From Bacteriovoracaceae bacterium UBA4096 (GTDB lineage Bacteria > Bdellovibrionota > Bacteriovoracia > Bacteriovoracales > Bacteriovoracaceae), in assembly GCA_002381945.1 (NCBI GenBank), contig DFXY01000066.1:107371-134286 (forward strand): 26,916 bases of DNA, in the 5' to 3' direction. Each line of letters starts with the position of its first letter. Position 1 is the stretch's first letter. The notes under the pieces were generated by a model. The model searched no databases, had not been told where the DNA came from, and was given only the letters and a program-made list of their open reading frames with translations. Shown piece by piece: positions 1 through 5,114 of the stretch. The position numbers were made by a program, and so were the translations under genes.

Positions 1-2067
1 AAAGAAAACACCATCGCGGCCGGAGTGGCCGGACAATACTGGGCCCCGAATAAAACCTGGCAAACATTAAATACTGATGTGGTTGCTGAGGGAACTAATA
101 AATATTTTACTGATTCTCTCGCCCGGGCGGCCATCTCTGGTACCACTCCACTTAGTTATAATTCAACGACAGGAGTAATGAGTCTTTCAACTGTACCGAC
201 ATCTTTAGGGGGGACAGGTCTGACTTCACCAGGTACCAGCGGTAATCTTTTACAATCCAATGGAACCTCATGGGTAAGTTGGACTCCAAATTATTTAACT
301 GCCGTTCCAAACTTAGATGCCAGTAAAATCACAACAGGTGTTCTTCCAGTGGCCAGAGGTGGAACGAATACAGGAGCATTAACCGGAAACCGTATAATGA
401 TTTCTAGTTCGACTGCAATAGGTGAGTCAGCTGCTTTGAATAATGGCCAGCTTTTAATAGGTTCTACTGGTGCTGCACCAGTCGCTGCTAATCTTACTGC
501 AGGTTCAGGTGTCACTATTACAAATAGTTCTGGTGGTATTTCCATCTCGGCCACGGGTAGTGGAGGCACTGTCACAAGTGTGAGTGGAACTGCACCTGTT
601 TCGGTGGCGACAGGCACGACGACGCCAGTGATATCCATGGCCGCAGCTTCTGGAACAACTGATGGTTATTTAACATCTGCCAACTGGACCACTTTTAATA
701 ACAAGCAGGCCGCACTATCAAGTGGGGCGACAATTAATGGAATTGTTTATCCAGCAAACGGCACTCAAACTTTACAAATACCACTGGCCCCAGTGAATGC
801 TTCGGATGCGGTTAATAAGCAATACGTAGATAGTTTTGGGCAATGGCAGATTAATGGTGGAAATATTTATCGAGCTTCAGGAAATGTAGGGATTGGGACT
901 TCCACACCTGCGACAAGTTTCAATATCGTGGGAACAGGTGGTGGCAATGATGATGTAATGATTGATTCAATCACAGAATCTGGAGAAGGGACACTCATGT
1001 TGAGAAGGGCCCGTGGGATTCCAGGTGCTCCTACAAAACTTAATGCGAACGATAGAATAGGGTTCATGACATTTAGAGGATACAACGGAACGACTTATGC
1101 AGATCTTGCCCGTGTCCAAGGAACCGCCGCCACAGATTTAGATTTATCTGCTTCAGGTATTCTTCAGTTTTTTACAACTAATGCAGGTTCAAATACTGAA
1201 AAAATGAGAATTACTCCTGAGGGGAATATTGGTGTTGGCACAGCTGCACCAAATGCAAAACTAGAAGTAGCAGGAGGCAGTGATCCGGTGGCCATACGTT
1301 TAACTGAAACCACAGGTGCCCATGCTCAGTGGGAATTAAGATCATATAACGTTGCTTTAACCGGTGGAGATAATCAGTTCTCTATCTGGGGAGGAATCGC
1401 TGGCAGCACTCAAAGTGACCGCTTGGTTATCTCTCCTTCAGGAAATGTTGGTATTAATAACCCAACTCCTTCTGCTGCTCTTGATGTCAGCAGTGCTACA
1501 GGAGAAATGTTAATTCTTAGAGATACTAATAACCTCGAAAGTGAAGGGGCCCATACAGCATTTTTAAGGGCGAAGGATTCAGCAGGAACTAATACCTGGT
1601 ATTTGGGAGATGGAAGCTCGACCGTTGGAGGAACTTGGCTATTAAATTATCAAGCAAATCCGATTCATCTCGCTACAGCTGGAACCACCCGGCTTACAGT
1701 TGATGGTACCGGTAACGTAGGAATTGGAACACAAGCTCCAACCACCAAACTTGAAGTTAATGGAACGGTTAAGGCCACAAACTTTCAAGGAACATTGAAT
1801 GGTATTAAGATGGGTGCAGGTGAATTTGTTTTTGCTAATGGTGCATGCGGAGGCAGCGTAGCAACTCCTTGTAGCATTTCTATTGCGGCCGTCGGTTTCA
1901 CCGGGGTACCAGCTTGTACAATTACAATGCGAAATCGAGATGCTACTGCCTACACGGAAAAAATGGTGATCAAAGATATAACTGCTTCTGCAATAACTAT
2001 TTGGCGAGGAAACTATCCAGATGCTGGAACGACTATGCAGGGATATTGGACTTGTATGGGGAATTAA
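1..2067 (+). CDS. Fibre 1: large exported fibre-like adhesin, 5' end outside window
   Basis: The frame is open to the first base of the window: codons 1-24 read K-E-N-T-I-A-A-G and continue into the frame, matching KENSIASG of fibre 2. A GTG at 25 is therefore internal, and the true start lies upstream. The visible 680 residues are Gly/Ser/Thr/Asn-rich and modular. There is a KTWQTLNTDVVAEGT module (near 52-96), an NKQYVD neck motif (near 814-831), and four GNVGIGTxxP repeats starting near 880, 1221, 1440 and 1711. The last 90 or so residues form a different domain with four cysteines (GACGG, TPCSI, PACTI, WTCMGN), probably the distal tip. There is no S74 chaperone, unlike fibre 2. The GNVGIGT and NKQYVD motifs occur in phage tail fibres and in predator mosaic trimeric fibres. 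A role in prey or surface binding is inferred. Confidence 0.85.
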   Translation, partial: KENTIAAGVAGQYWAPNKTWQTLNTDVVAEGTNKYFTDSLARAAISGTTPLSYNSTTGVMSLSTVPTSLGGTGLTSPGTSGNLLQSNGTSWVSWTPNYLTAVPNLDASKITTGVLPVARGGTNTGALTGNRIMISSSTAIGESAALNNGQLLIGSTGAAPVAANLTAGSGVTITNSSGGISISATGSGGTVTSVSGTAPVSVATGTTTPVISMAAASGTTDGYLTSANWTTFNNKQAALSSGATINGIVYPANGTQTLQIPLAPVNASDAVNKQYVDSFGQWQINGGNIYRASGNVGIGTSTPATSFNIVGTGGGNDDVMIDSITESGEGTLMLRRARGIPGAPTKLNANDRIGFMTFRGYNGTTYADLARVQGTAATDLDLSASGILQFFTTNAGSNTEKMRITPEGNIGVGTAAPNAKLEVAGGSDPVAIRLTETTGAHAQWELRSYNVALTGGDNQFSIWGGIAGSTQSDRLVISPSGNVGINNPTPSAALDVSSATGEMLILRDTNNLESEGAHTAFLRAKDSAGTNTWYLGDGSSTVGGTWLLNYQANPIHLATAGTTRLTVDGTGNVGIGTQAPTTKLEVNGTVKATNFQGTLNGIKMGAGEFVFANGACGGSVATPCSISIAAVGFTGVPACTITMRNRDATAYTEKMVIKDITASAITIWRGNYPDAGTTMQGYWTCMGN
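880..1740 (+). repeat. Four GNVGIGTxxP module repeats in fibre 1
   Basis: Imperfect 30-base repeats encode GNVGIGTSTP, GNIGVGTAAP, GNVGINNPTP and GNVGIGTQAP, starting near 880, 1221, 1440 and 1711. Each is followed by an LxVxG-type strand such as KLEVAGG or KLEVNG. Between them lie variable segments of about 70-100 residues. The third copy has drifted (INNPTP). In phage and predator fibres this motif usually marks the join between beta-rich shaft domains. Confidence 0.75.
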
Positions 2068-2089
2068 AAAAAGAAACCTAGCTGAGAAT

Positions 2090-2226
2090 GGAACGATGGT
2101 GGGTGTGTGTGCAGGCCTTCGAGGAACTTTGAAGAGGTTTAACTTCTGGTTCCGGGGAAAGTTTGTGAACTTTTGTGGAGTTCTCACCCTCAGCTCAATA
2201 TCCTTAGAGCAGGAAGTGTGCCAAAT
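2090..2226 (+). ncRNA. Structured element copy A, candidate ncRNA or 3'UTR element
   Basis: This stretch folds into several hairpins and recurs in diverged form about 352 bases downstream (2442-2576). Visible stems are ggaac 2123-2127 with gttcc 2149-2153 (inner gaag/cttc), gaact 2167-2171 with agttc 2179-2183 around a 7-base loop, gctc 2193-2196 with gagc 2207-2210, and possibly gggtg 2101-2105 with caccc 2185-2189. It begins 23 bases after the fibre 1 stop, so it may be part of that transcript's 3'UTR or a separate RNA ending at the 2388-2418 terminator. No known RNA family was recognised. The strand is assumed from the neighbouring gene and terminator. Confidence 0.38.
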
Positions 2227-2296
2227 TTAAGTCTGTGAAATACCGTAGCACTTAACTCAATATTGATGTCGTTTTGATCCTAGGTGACCTTTTGCC

Positions 2297-2352
2297 CCTA
2301 CGGGCCGGAGTCAGATTTTTCCACTTTCACCGGTGAAAGTGGGCTTCGTAGG
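2297..2352 (+). other. Stem-loop containing a perfect 22-base palindrome
   Basis: Bases 2321-2342 are a perfect dyad: ccactttcac followed by cggtgaaagtgg. As RNA it gives a nine-pair stem with a CCGG loop. It is nested inside a second pairing, cctacg 2297-2302 with cgtagg 2347-2352. It lies between element A and the 2388-2418 terminator, so it may be a further domain of one structured transcript. Perfect symmetry also fits a DNA operator for a dimeric regulator, though there is no gene start close by. Confidence 0.5.
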
Positions 2353-2387
2353 CATAATTAATTAATTCAAAAGAATCTTCCAAAAAT

Positions 2388-2418
2388 AAAAAAGCCCGAG
2401 TTGAACTCGGGCTTTTTT
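2388..2418. terminator. Strong intrinsic terminator, usable in both directions
   Basis: The stem aaagcccgag 2391-2400 pairs with ctcgggcttt 2406-2415 around a 5-base loop. It is extended by A/T pairs, with seven T's on the plus side and an A-run on the other. It is about 320 bases after the fibre 1 stop, implying a long 3'UTR or a separate small RNA upstream of it. Confidence 0.85.
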
Positions 2419-2441
2419 TATTTTGTAAACCTGCAGGGGAA

Positions 2442-2576
2442 GGAACGGTGAAATTTAGGGGAGGGCTTTTATGGGGAAAGGCTTAGTGGTTAGCTACCCT
2501 TTCCTGGGATATTTCTTGAACTTTTATGGAGTTCGTTCCCCCTGCTGGTCTCCTATAGAGCAACCAACATGCCAAT
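2442..2576 (+). ncRNA. Structured element copy B, diverged duplicate of 2090-2226
   Basis: It starts with the same ggaacg as copy A (2442 versus 2090). It has stem ggaaagg 2475-2481 with cctttcc 2498-2504, then a hairpin gaact 2518-2522 / agttc 2530-2534 that differs from copy A at one loop base. A third hairpin is ggt-ctc 2547-2552 with gag 2558-2560 and acc 2563-2565, followed by the shared tgccaa. A possible closing stem is gggga 2458-2462 with tcccc 2537-2541. Stem arms differ in sequence between copies while pairing is kept, which argues for structure under selection. It sits after the 2388-2418 terminator, so it would need its own promoter; I do not see a clear one. Confidence 0.38.
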
Positions 2577-2644
2577 GCGGGAAAAGTCATAACCTCCCAA
2601 AATAATAAAGTTATTCAAGTCGTCACAACAAAATACATATTAGT

Positions 2645-2763
2645 CAGATTGCCCCAATGTAAGTATTAAGAAGGGGCAAATCTGTCAGAAATGGTTTGTA
2701 AGGCAATGTCAGGTCTTTAATGTTGGAAACTTACATCGCCTTCGAAATGTAAGAAAATGTAAG
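2645..2763. repeat. Hairpin plus ATGTAAG repeats in the rest of the gene-free stretch
   Basis: Bases 2645-2684 form an 11-pair stem (cagatt-gcccc with ggggc-a-aatctg) with one bulge and a 17-base loop. ATGTAAG occurs at 2657, 2747 and 2757, with an inverted copy CTTACAT at 2730-2736; the last pairs with 2747-2753. The two close copies are 10 bases apart, about one helical turn. This lies just beyond the 3' end of the minus-strand gene at 2782. The hairpin lacks a T-run, so I do not call it a terminator. The function is unknown. Confidence 0.4.
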
Positions 2764-2781
2764 ACGCGGGTCAAATTAAAA

Positions 2782-3519
2782 CTATTGAATGCTTAGATAG
2801 ACTTTTTCCACTGAATTCTTGTCCTTTGCGTTGTACTGAAACGAAGGTTTGATCTCTACCTTATTATCCTTGTCTTTTAATTGCTTCACAACATGAGCAA
2901 GTTCCACTTTTTCGCCCCGAGATAGCTGCAGTTGAGTTTGAAGGGACATCGTTTCTTGATCAGGCGGTGTTTGATTCACGACCACAATCGTTCCCGGTGG
3001 TAGTTCCACTGGAGTAATTGGTTTAGGATTTCTTTTTACTTCGATGGTGATCTCATAGCGATTAGCATTTAGATAACGACAACTTCCTTTAATCTGATCC
3101 TGATCCACTGCCAATTCAAAATCTTTTAAAGTCTGAATTTGCATTACCTCTGAACCCAAGCTCTTCTGTTCATGCTTGTTCAAAACAGGATACTTTTCGT
3201 AACCGGCATTTAAGTTATGGCGGTTACTTTGTTTTTGTTTTTCAACTTTAAGTAAGCAAGGCTCACGTCTTATTTCTGCACTAGAAAAAGTAACTCTCGT
3301 CCCAGGAACACTGCTTAATAAAAATCTTTGAATCATTTCCCGGCGATGAGGTTTCATCTGGATGATCAAACAGTTTTCATCATGAGAGACGATATCTGAA
3401 TTAACCTGAATGGCCCTGAATTTTTGTTTGGCAGTTAAGGCCTGAAGTTCAGAAGAAAAACAATATTTCTCTGAGGACATTTCCTCAGCGAAGGAAAGAA
3501 ATGAAAAAAGAAGAAGCAT
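2782..3519 (-). CDS. Exported protein of unknown function
   Basis: An open frame extends upstream to 3651, but two ATGs compete near the real start. AAGGG is followed after 9 bases by the ATG at 3519, whereas the ATG at 3528 abuts AAGGG with no spacing, so 3519 is chosen (245 residues). The N-terminus MLLLFSFLSFAEE is a short hydrophobic segment ending in an Ala, consistent with a Sec signal, though it lacks the usual leading Lys/Arg. The mature part is basic, with Cys near the start (EKYCFSS) and further on (ENCLII, REPCLLK, KGSCRYL). It has a Pro-rich stretch (PKPITPVELPPGT) then a Gln/Lys-rich C-terminus. No family was recognised. The frame upstream of 3528 overlaps the divergent gene and is probably untranslated. 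Confidence 0.7.
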   Translation of the reverse strand: MLLLFSFLSFAEEMSSEKYCFSSELQALTAKQKFRAIQVNSDIVSHDENCLIIQMKPHRREMIQRFLLSSVPGTRVTFSSAEIRREPCLLKVEKQKQSNRHNLNAGYEKYPVLNKHEQKSLGSEVMQIQTLKDFELAVDQDQIKGSCRYLNANRYEITIEVKRNPKPITPVELPPGTIVVVNQTPPDQETMSLQTQLQLSRGEKVELAHVVKQLKDKDNKVEIKPSFQYNAKDKNSVEKVYLSIQ

Positions 3520-3535
3520 TATGATCATCCCTTGA

Positions 3536-3543
3536 TTATAATG
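3536..3543. promoter_or_regulatory. Palindromic -10 box, possible shared divergent promoter
   Basis: ATTATAAT reads the same on both strands and contains TATAAT in each direction. It lies between the minus-strand start at 3519 and the plus-strand start at 3541/3550. On the plus strand a start site about 7 bases downstream falls at the ATG at 3550, which would give a leaderless mRNA. On the minus strand transcription would begin close to the AAGGG at 3529-3533. I see no convincing -35 on either side. Confidence 0.35.
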
Positions 3544-3930
3544 CATTTTATGGAAAAAGAACTTTCTTATATAACTCCAGAGGGTTACACGGTCTTTACC
3601 AGCAAGTTTCTTAAGAATAGGGGAACTTGTTGTAAGTCGGCCTGCCTCCACTGTCCTTATGGATACACTTTAAAAAAGCATGGACTGGCCTTTATTGATG
3701 CTAAAGAAACTGATGCCGAATTGATTGAGTCGATTATGAATGAGTCTGGCCCAACGCTTGTGGATTGGAGACCTTTCCTGCCAGATAATATTAAGCTGAT
3801 CACCATAAAAGATACGATTTGCGGTCTACTTTTAAAAAACCATATTGTGATTAAACACTTGTACCTTAAGCCTCATTACCAGAACCAGGATTTATCCCGT
3901 GAAATGGTAGAGAGTTATCTTTTTATTTAA
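3541..3930 (+). CDS. DUF5522-type small Cys-rich protein
   Basis: The N-terminal half reads Y-I-T-P-E-G-Y-T-V-F-T, then FLKNRGTCC, then CLHCPYG. This is the signature I associate with the DUF5522 family (PEGYxVFTxxFLxxRGxCCxxxCxHCPYG). Four cysteines in this block could bind a metal or Fe-S centre; the biochemical role is not known to me. After about residue 45 the protein continues with an unassigned region of about 85 residues (ETDAELIESIMNESG to the end). The frame also has a TTG at 3532; ATG 3541 or 3550 is more likely, with no clear ribosome-binding site for either. It is divergent from the exported protein at 3519 and ends at the 3938-3964 terminator. Confidence 0.78.
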   Translation: MHFMEKELSYITPEGYTVFTSKFLKNRGTCCKSACLHCPYGYTLKKHGLAFIDAKETDAELIESIMNESGPTLVDWRPFLPDNIKLITIKDTICGLLLKNHIVIKHLYLKPHYQNQDLSREMVESYLFI

Positions 3931-3937
3931 AAGTATT

Positions 3938-3964
3938 CCCAGTGGTTTCACCCACTGGGTTTTA
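3938..3964 (+). terminator. Intrinsic terminator after the DUF5522 gene
   Basis: The stem cccagtgg 3938-3945 pairs perfectly with ccactggg 3952-3959 around tttcac, followed by TTTTAATAATT. It starts 8 bases after the stop codon. Its 3' side abuts the stop of the minus-strand peptide at 3969. Confidence 0.8.
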
Positions 3965-3968
3965 ATAA

Positions 3969-4058
3969 TTAAATAACACCAATCAGACTAAAAATAATAA
4001 AACTTCCAATAAGAATCAAAAAAGATTTACTGATCCAGAGATCTTGTTCTGTTAACAT
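3969..4058 (-). CDS. 29-residue single-pass membrane peptide
   Basis: The short frame starts MLTEQDLWISK, then a hydrophobic stretch FLILIGSFIIFSLIGVI to the end. The start codon is preceded by AAGGGGG at a spacing of 6 bases, one of the strongest ribosome-binding sites in the window, which makes a real gene likely despite the length. Predicted topology is a short acidic/polar head and one C-terminal membrane helix of about 17 residues. Such peptides often modulate a membrane complex or act as toxic or stress peptides, but nothing here says which. It is monocistronic and convergent with the DUF5522 gene. Confidence 0.6.
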   Translation of the reverse strand: MLTEQDLWISKSFLILIGSFIIFSLIGVI

Positions 4059-4073
4059 CTTTGCCCCCTTATA

Positions 4074-4158
4074 TATACTCTATAGCTTAAAAATTGGATG
4101 CAGCTATCCGTGCCTGTGACATTCGCCACGAGGAGTTAACTTCACCAATTTTTTTTTT
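4074..4158 (+). ncRNA. Candidate small RNA ending in a T10 run
   Basis: A TATACT box at 4074-4079 would start transcription near 4086. From there ttaaaaattgg (4087-4097) pairs with ccaattttttttttaa (4145-4160). Between them are ggat/atcc and cgtg/cacg pairings, so about 72 bases could fold as one closed structure and end at ten T's. No good -35 is visible. On the other strand the same pairing could terminate the 4172-4369 gene. Offered as a candidate only. Confidence 0.25.
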
Positions 4159-4171
4159 AAATGAGATCTAC

Positions 4172-4369
4172 TTATTGCAGAAAGTATTTCTCAAAGATGT
4201 CGATGTCACCATCAACGGCCGATAAAACTTCAAGAAGATCCCAGGCCATCTCCGAAGCTAATTTACCATCCACGCCATACCTATTTACAAGCTCTGACTG
4301 AATCTTTGCAAAAAGTTCAGTTTCACTCATTTGATGAAGAGATGGGTGCATGTGTGCGTGTGCCAGCAT
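4172..4369 (-). CDS. Small His-rich protein downstream of lexA, unknown function
   Basis: This 65-residue protein has a near-perfect AAGGAGG 6-7 bases before its ATG, so the start is firm. The first 14 residues (MLAHAHMHPSLHQM) hold four His and three Met, a composition that could bind copper or nickel, although none of this is shown. The rest is acidic and probably helical (SETELFAKIQSEL, then GKLASEMAWDLLEVLSA). There is no signal peptide. It follows lexA by 63 bases on the same strand, a gap that contains a duplicated 11-base motif. It may be cotranscribed with lexA and thus induced by DNA damage, or have its own promoter. No family was recognised. Confidence 0.7.
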   Translation of the reverse strand: MLAHAHMHPSLHQMSETELFAKIQSELVNRYGVDGKLASEMAWDLLEVLSAVDGDIDIFEKYFLQ

Positions 4370-4402
4370 AAACGTCCTCCTTGACGAATATAAAGCGTTT
4401 TC

Positions 4403-4427
4403 TGTGTGTCTTAGAATGTGTGTCTTA
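4403..4427. repeat. Direct repeat TGTGTGTCTTA x2 between lexA and the His-rich gene
   Basis: TGTGTGTCTTA occurs at 4403-4413 and again at 4417-4427, a 14-base period. On the coding strand of the neighbouring genes this reads TAAGACACACA twice. It sits just after the lexA stop and upstream of the ribosome-binding site of the 65-residue protein, where an operator or RNA-binding site could act. Confidence 0.5.
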
Positions 4428-4432
4428 AAGAT

Positions 4433-5026
4433 CTAGTAGGTTCGAATTAAACCGACCATGAGTCCGCGTATCTCGCATTCTTTGTCTTTAATGATGATTG
4501 GTTTCATCGTTTTATTTGCGGGATGCAGCTCAATCTGTTTGGCTTTTCTGTAATAGCGCTTCAGTGTGGTTTCATTATCTACAACTGCCACAACGATTTG
4601 CCCATTTTCTGCTTGAGTCTGATGTTTGATGATAGCAATATCGCCACTGAGAATTCCTTCTTCAATCATCGATTCACCTTTAACCTTAAGAGCATAGTGC
4701 TGACCGCGACCAAGCATATGAACAGGTACACTGATCATATTGGAATTTTCGATAGCTTCAATTGGAGTACCGGCAGCAATATTACCGAGTAGAGGGATTT
4801 CTTCTGAGTTTTGTTGGACAGTCGATGGCATCAAACCTCGAACCGAATGGGAATCATTCATCAAGTAACCGCCATTGGTCAGATACTTGATGTAGTCTTG
4901 AACAGAACCCAATGATTTAAATCCAAAATGCTCTTGAATTTCTTTCTGAGTAGGGGAATAACCGTTTTCTCTTACGTACTCAGTAATAAAATCCAAGACG
5001 TCTTTTTGCTTTTTTGTGAGTGCCAT
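4433..5026 (-). CDS. lexA: LexA repressor
   Basis: This is the SOS-response transcriptional repressor with a self-cleaving S24 peptidase domain. The winged-helix DNA-binding domain spans about residues 1-65 (KQKDVLDFITEY, then SPTQKEIQEHFGF). The cleavage site is Ala85-Gly86 in GNIAAGTP. The catalytic Ser119 (KGESMIEEGILSGD) and Lys156 (TTLKRYY) are both present, so it should be RecA*-inducible. Its 197 residues match the family length. The recognition-helix region (FKSLGSVQDYIKYL) differs from the enterobacterial one, in line with a different operator. The gene has its own promoter (5062-5090) overlapped by two direct-repeat elements, indicating autoregulation. The radical SAM gene lies 88 bases upstream, and a 65-residue gene follows. 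Confidence 0.97.
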   Translation of the reverse strand: MALTKKQKDVLDFITEYVRENGYSPTQKEIQEHFGFKSLGSVQDYIKYLTNGGYLMNDSHSVRGLMPSTVQQNSEEIPLLGNIAAGTPIEAIENSNMISVPVHMLGRGQHYALKVKGESMIEEGILSGDIAIIKHQTQAENGQIVVAVVDNETTLKRYYRKAKQIELHPANKTMKPIIIKDKECEIRGLMVGLIRTY

Positions 5027-5036
5027 ACTACCTACT

Positions 5037-5087
5037 CCGTAATTCTTCCGTACTTAGAAATAGTATAGGCGTACTTTTTCCGTAGTT
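5037..5087. promoter_or_regulatory. Putative LexA operator: CGTA-N7-CGTA, two copies
   Basis: Four similar octamers lie on one strand: CCGTAATT 5037, CCGTACTT 5048, GCGTACTT 5069 and CCGTAGTT 5080. Intervals are 11, 21 and 11 bases, so all face the same side of the helix. They form two direct-repeat units, CGTA-N7-CGTA (5038-5052 and 5070-5084). One covers the start-site region, the other the spacer between the -35 and -10 boxes of the lexA promoter. The 11-base direct-repeat geometry is the same as the alphaproteobacterial GTTC-N7-GTTC LexA box, with a different half-site. LexA as the ligand is inferred from position. Confidence 0.65.
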
Positions 5088-5090
5088 CAA
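5062..5090 (-). promoter_or_regulatory. lexA sigma-70 promoter
   Basis: On the minus strand TTGAAC (5085-5090) is separated by 17 bases from TATACT (5062-5067), a good match to the vegetative consensus. The predicted start is near 5055, giving a leader of about 28 bases. Both direct-repeat units of the putative operator overlap it. Confidence 0.7.
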
Positions 5091-5114
5091 CCAAAAAAGA
5101 TGAAAAAAGTGTTT

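Noticed and set aside
2021..2230. Short plus-strand frame overlapping the end of fibre 1 and element A
   Set aside because: No ribosome-binding site, overlaps the fibre gene, and the sequence is better explained by a structured element that recurs downstream without this frame.
2068..2781. tmRNA, RNase P RNA, 6S RNA or c-di-GMP-I riboswitch in the gene-free region
   Set aside because: The conserved cores I know for these RNAs are not visible, including the CCA-ending tRNA-like part and the riboswitch A-rich core.
3520..3651. Upstream extension of the 2782-3519 exported protein
   Set aside because: It would overlap the N-terminal half of the divergent DUF5522 gene and place the signal segment in the middle of the protein; the ribosome-binding site favours 3519.
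4523..4792. Plus frame antisense to lexA
   Set aside because: It lies wholly inside lexA, lacks a ribosome-binding site and shows no recognisable domain; it is a shadow frame.
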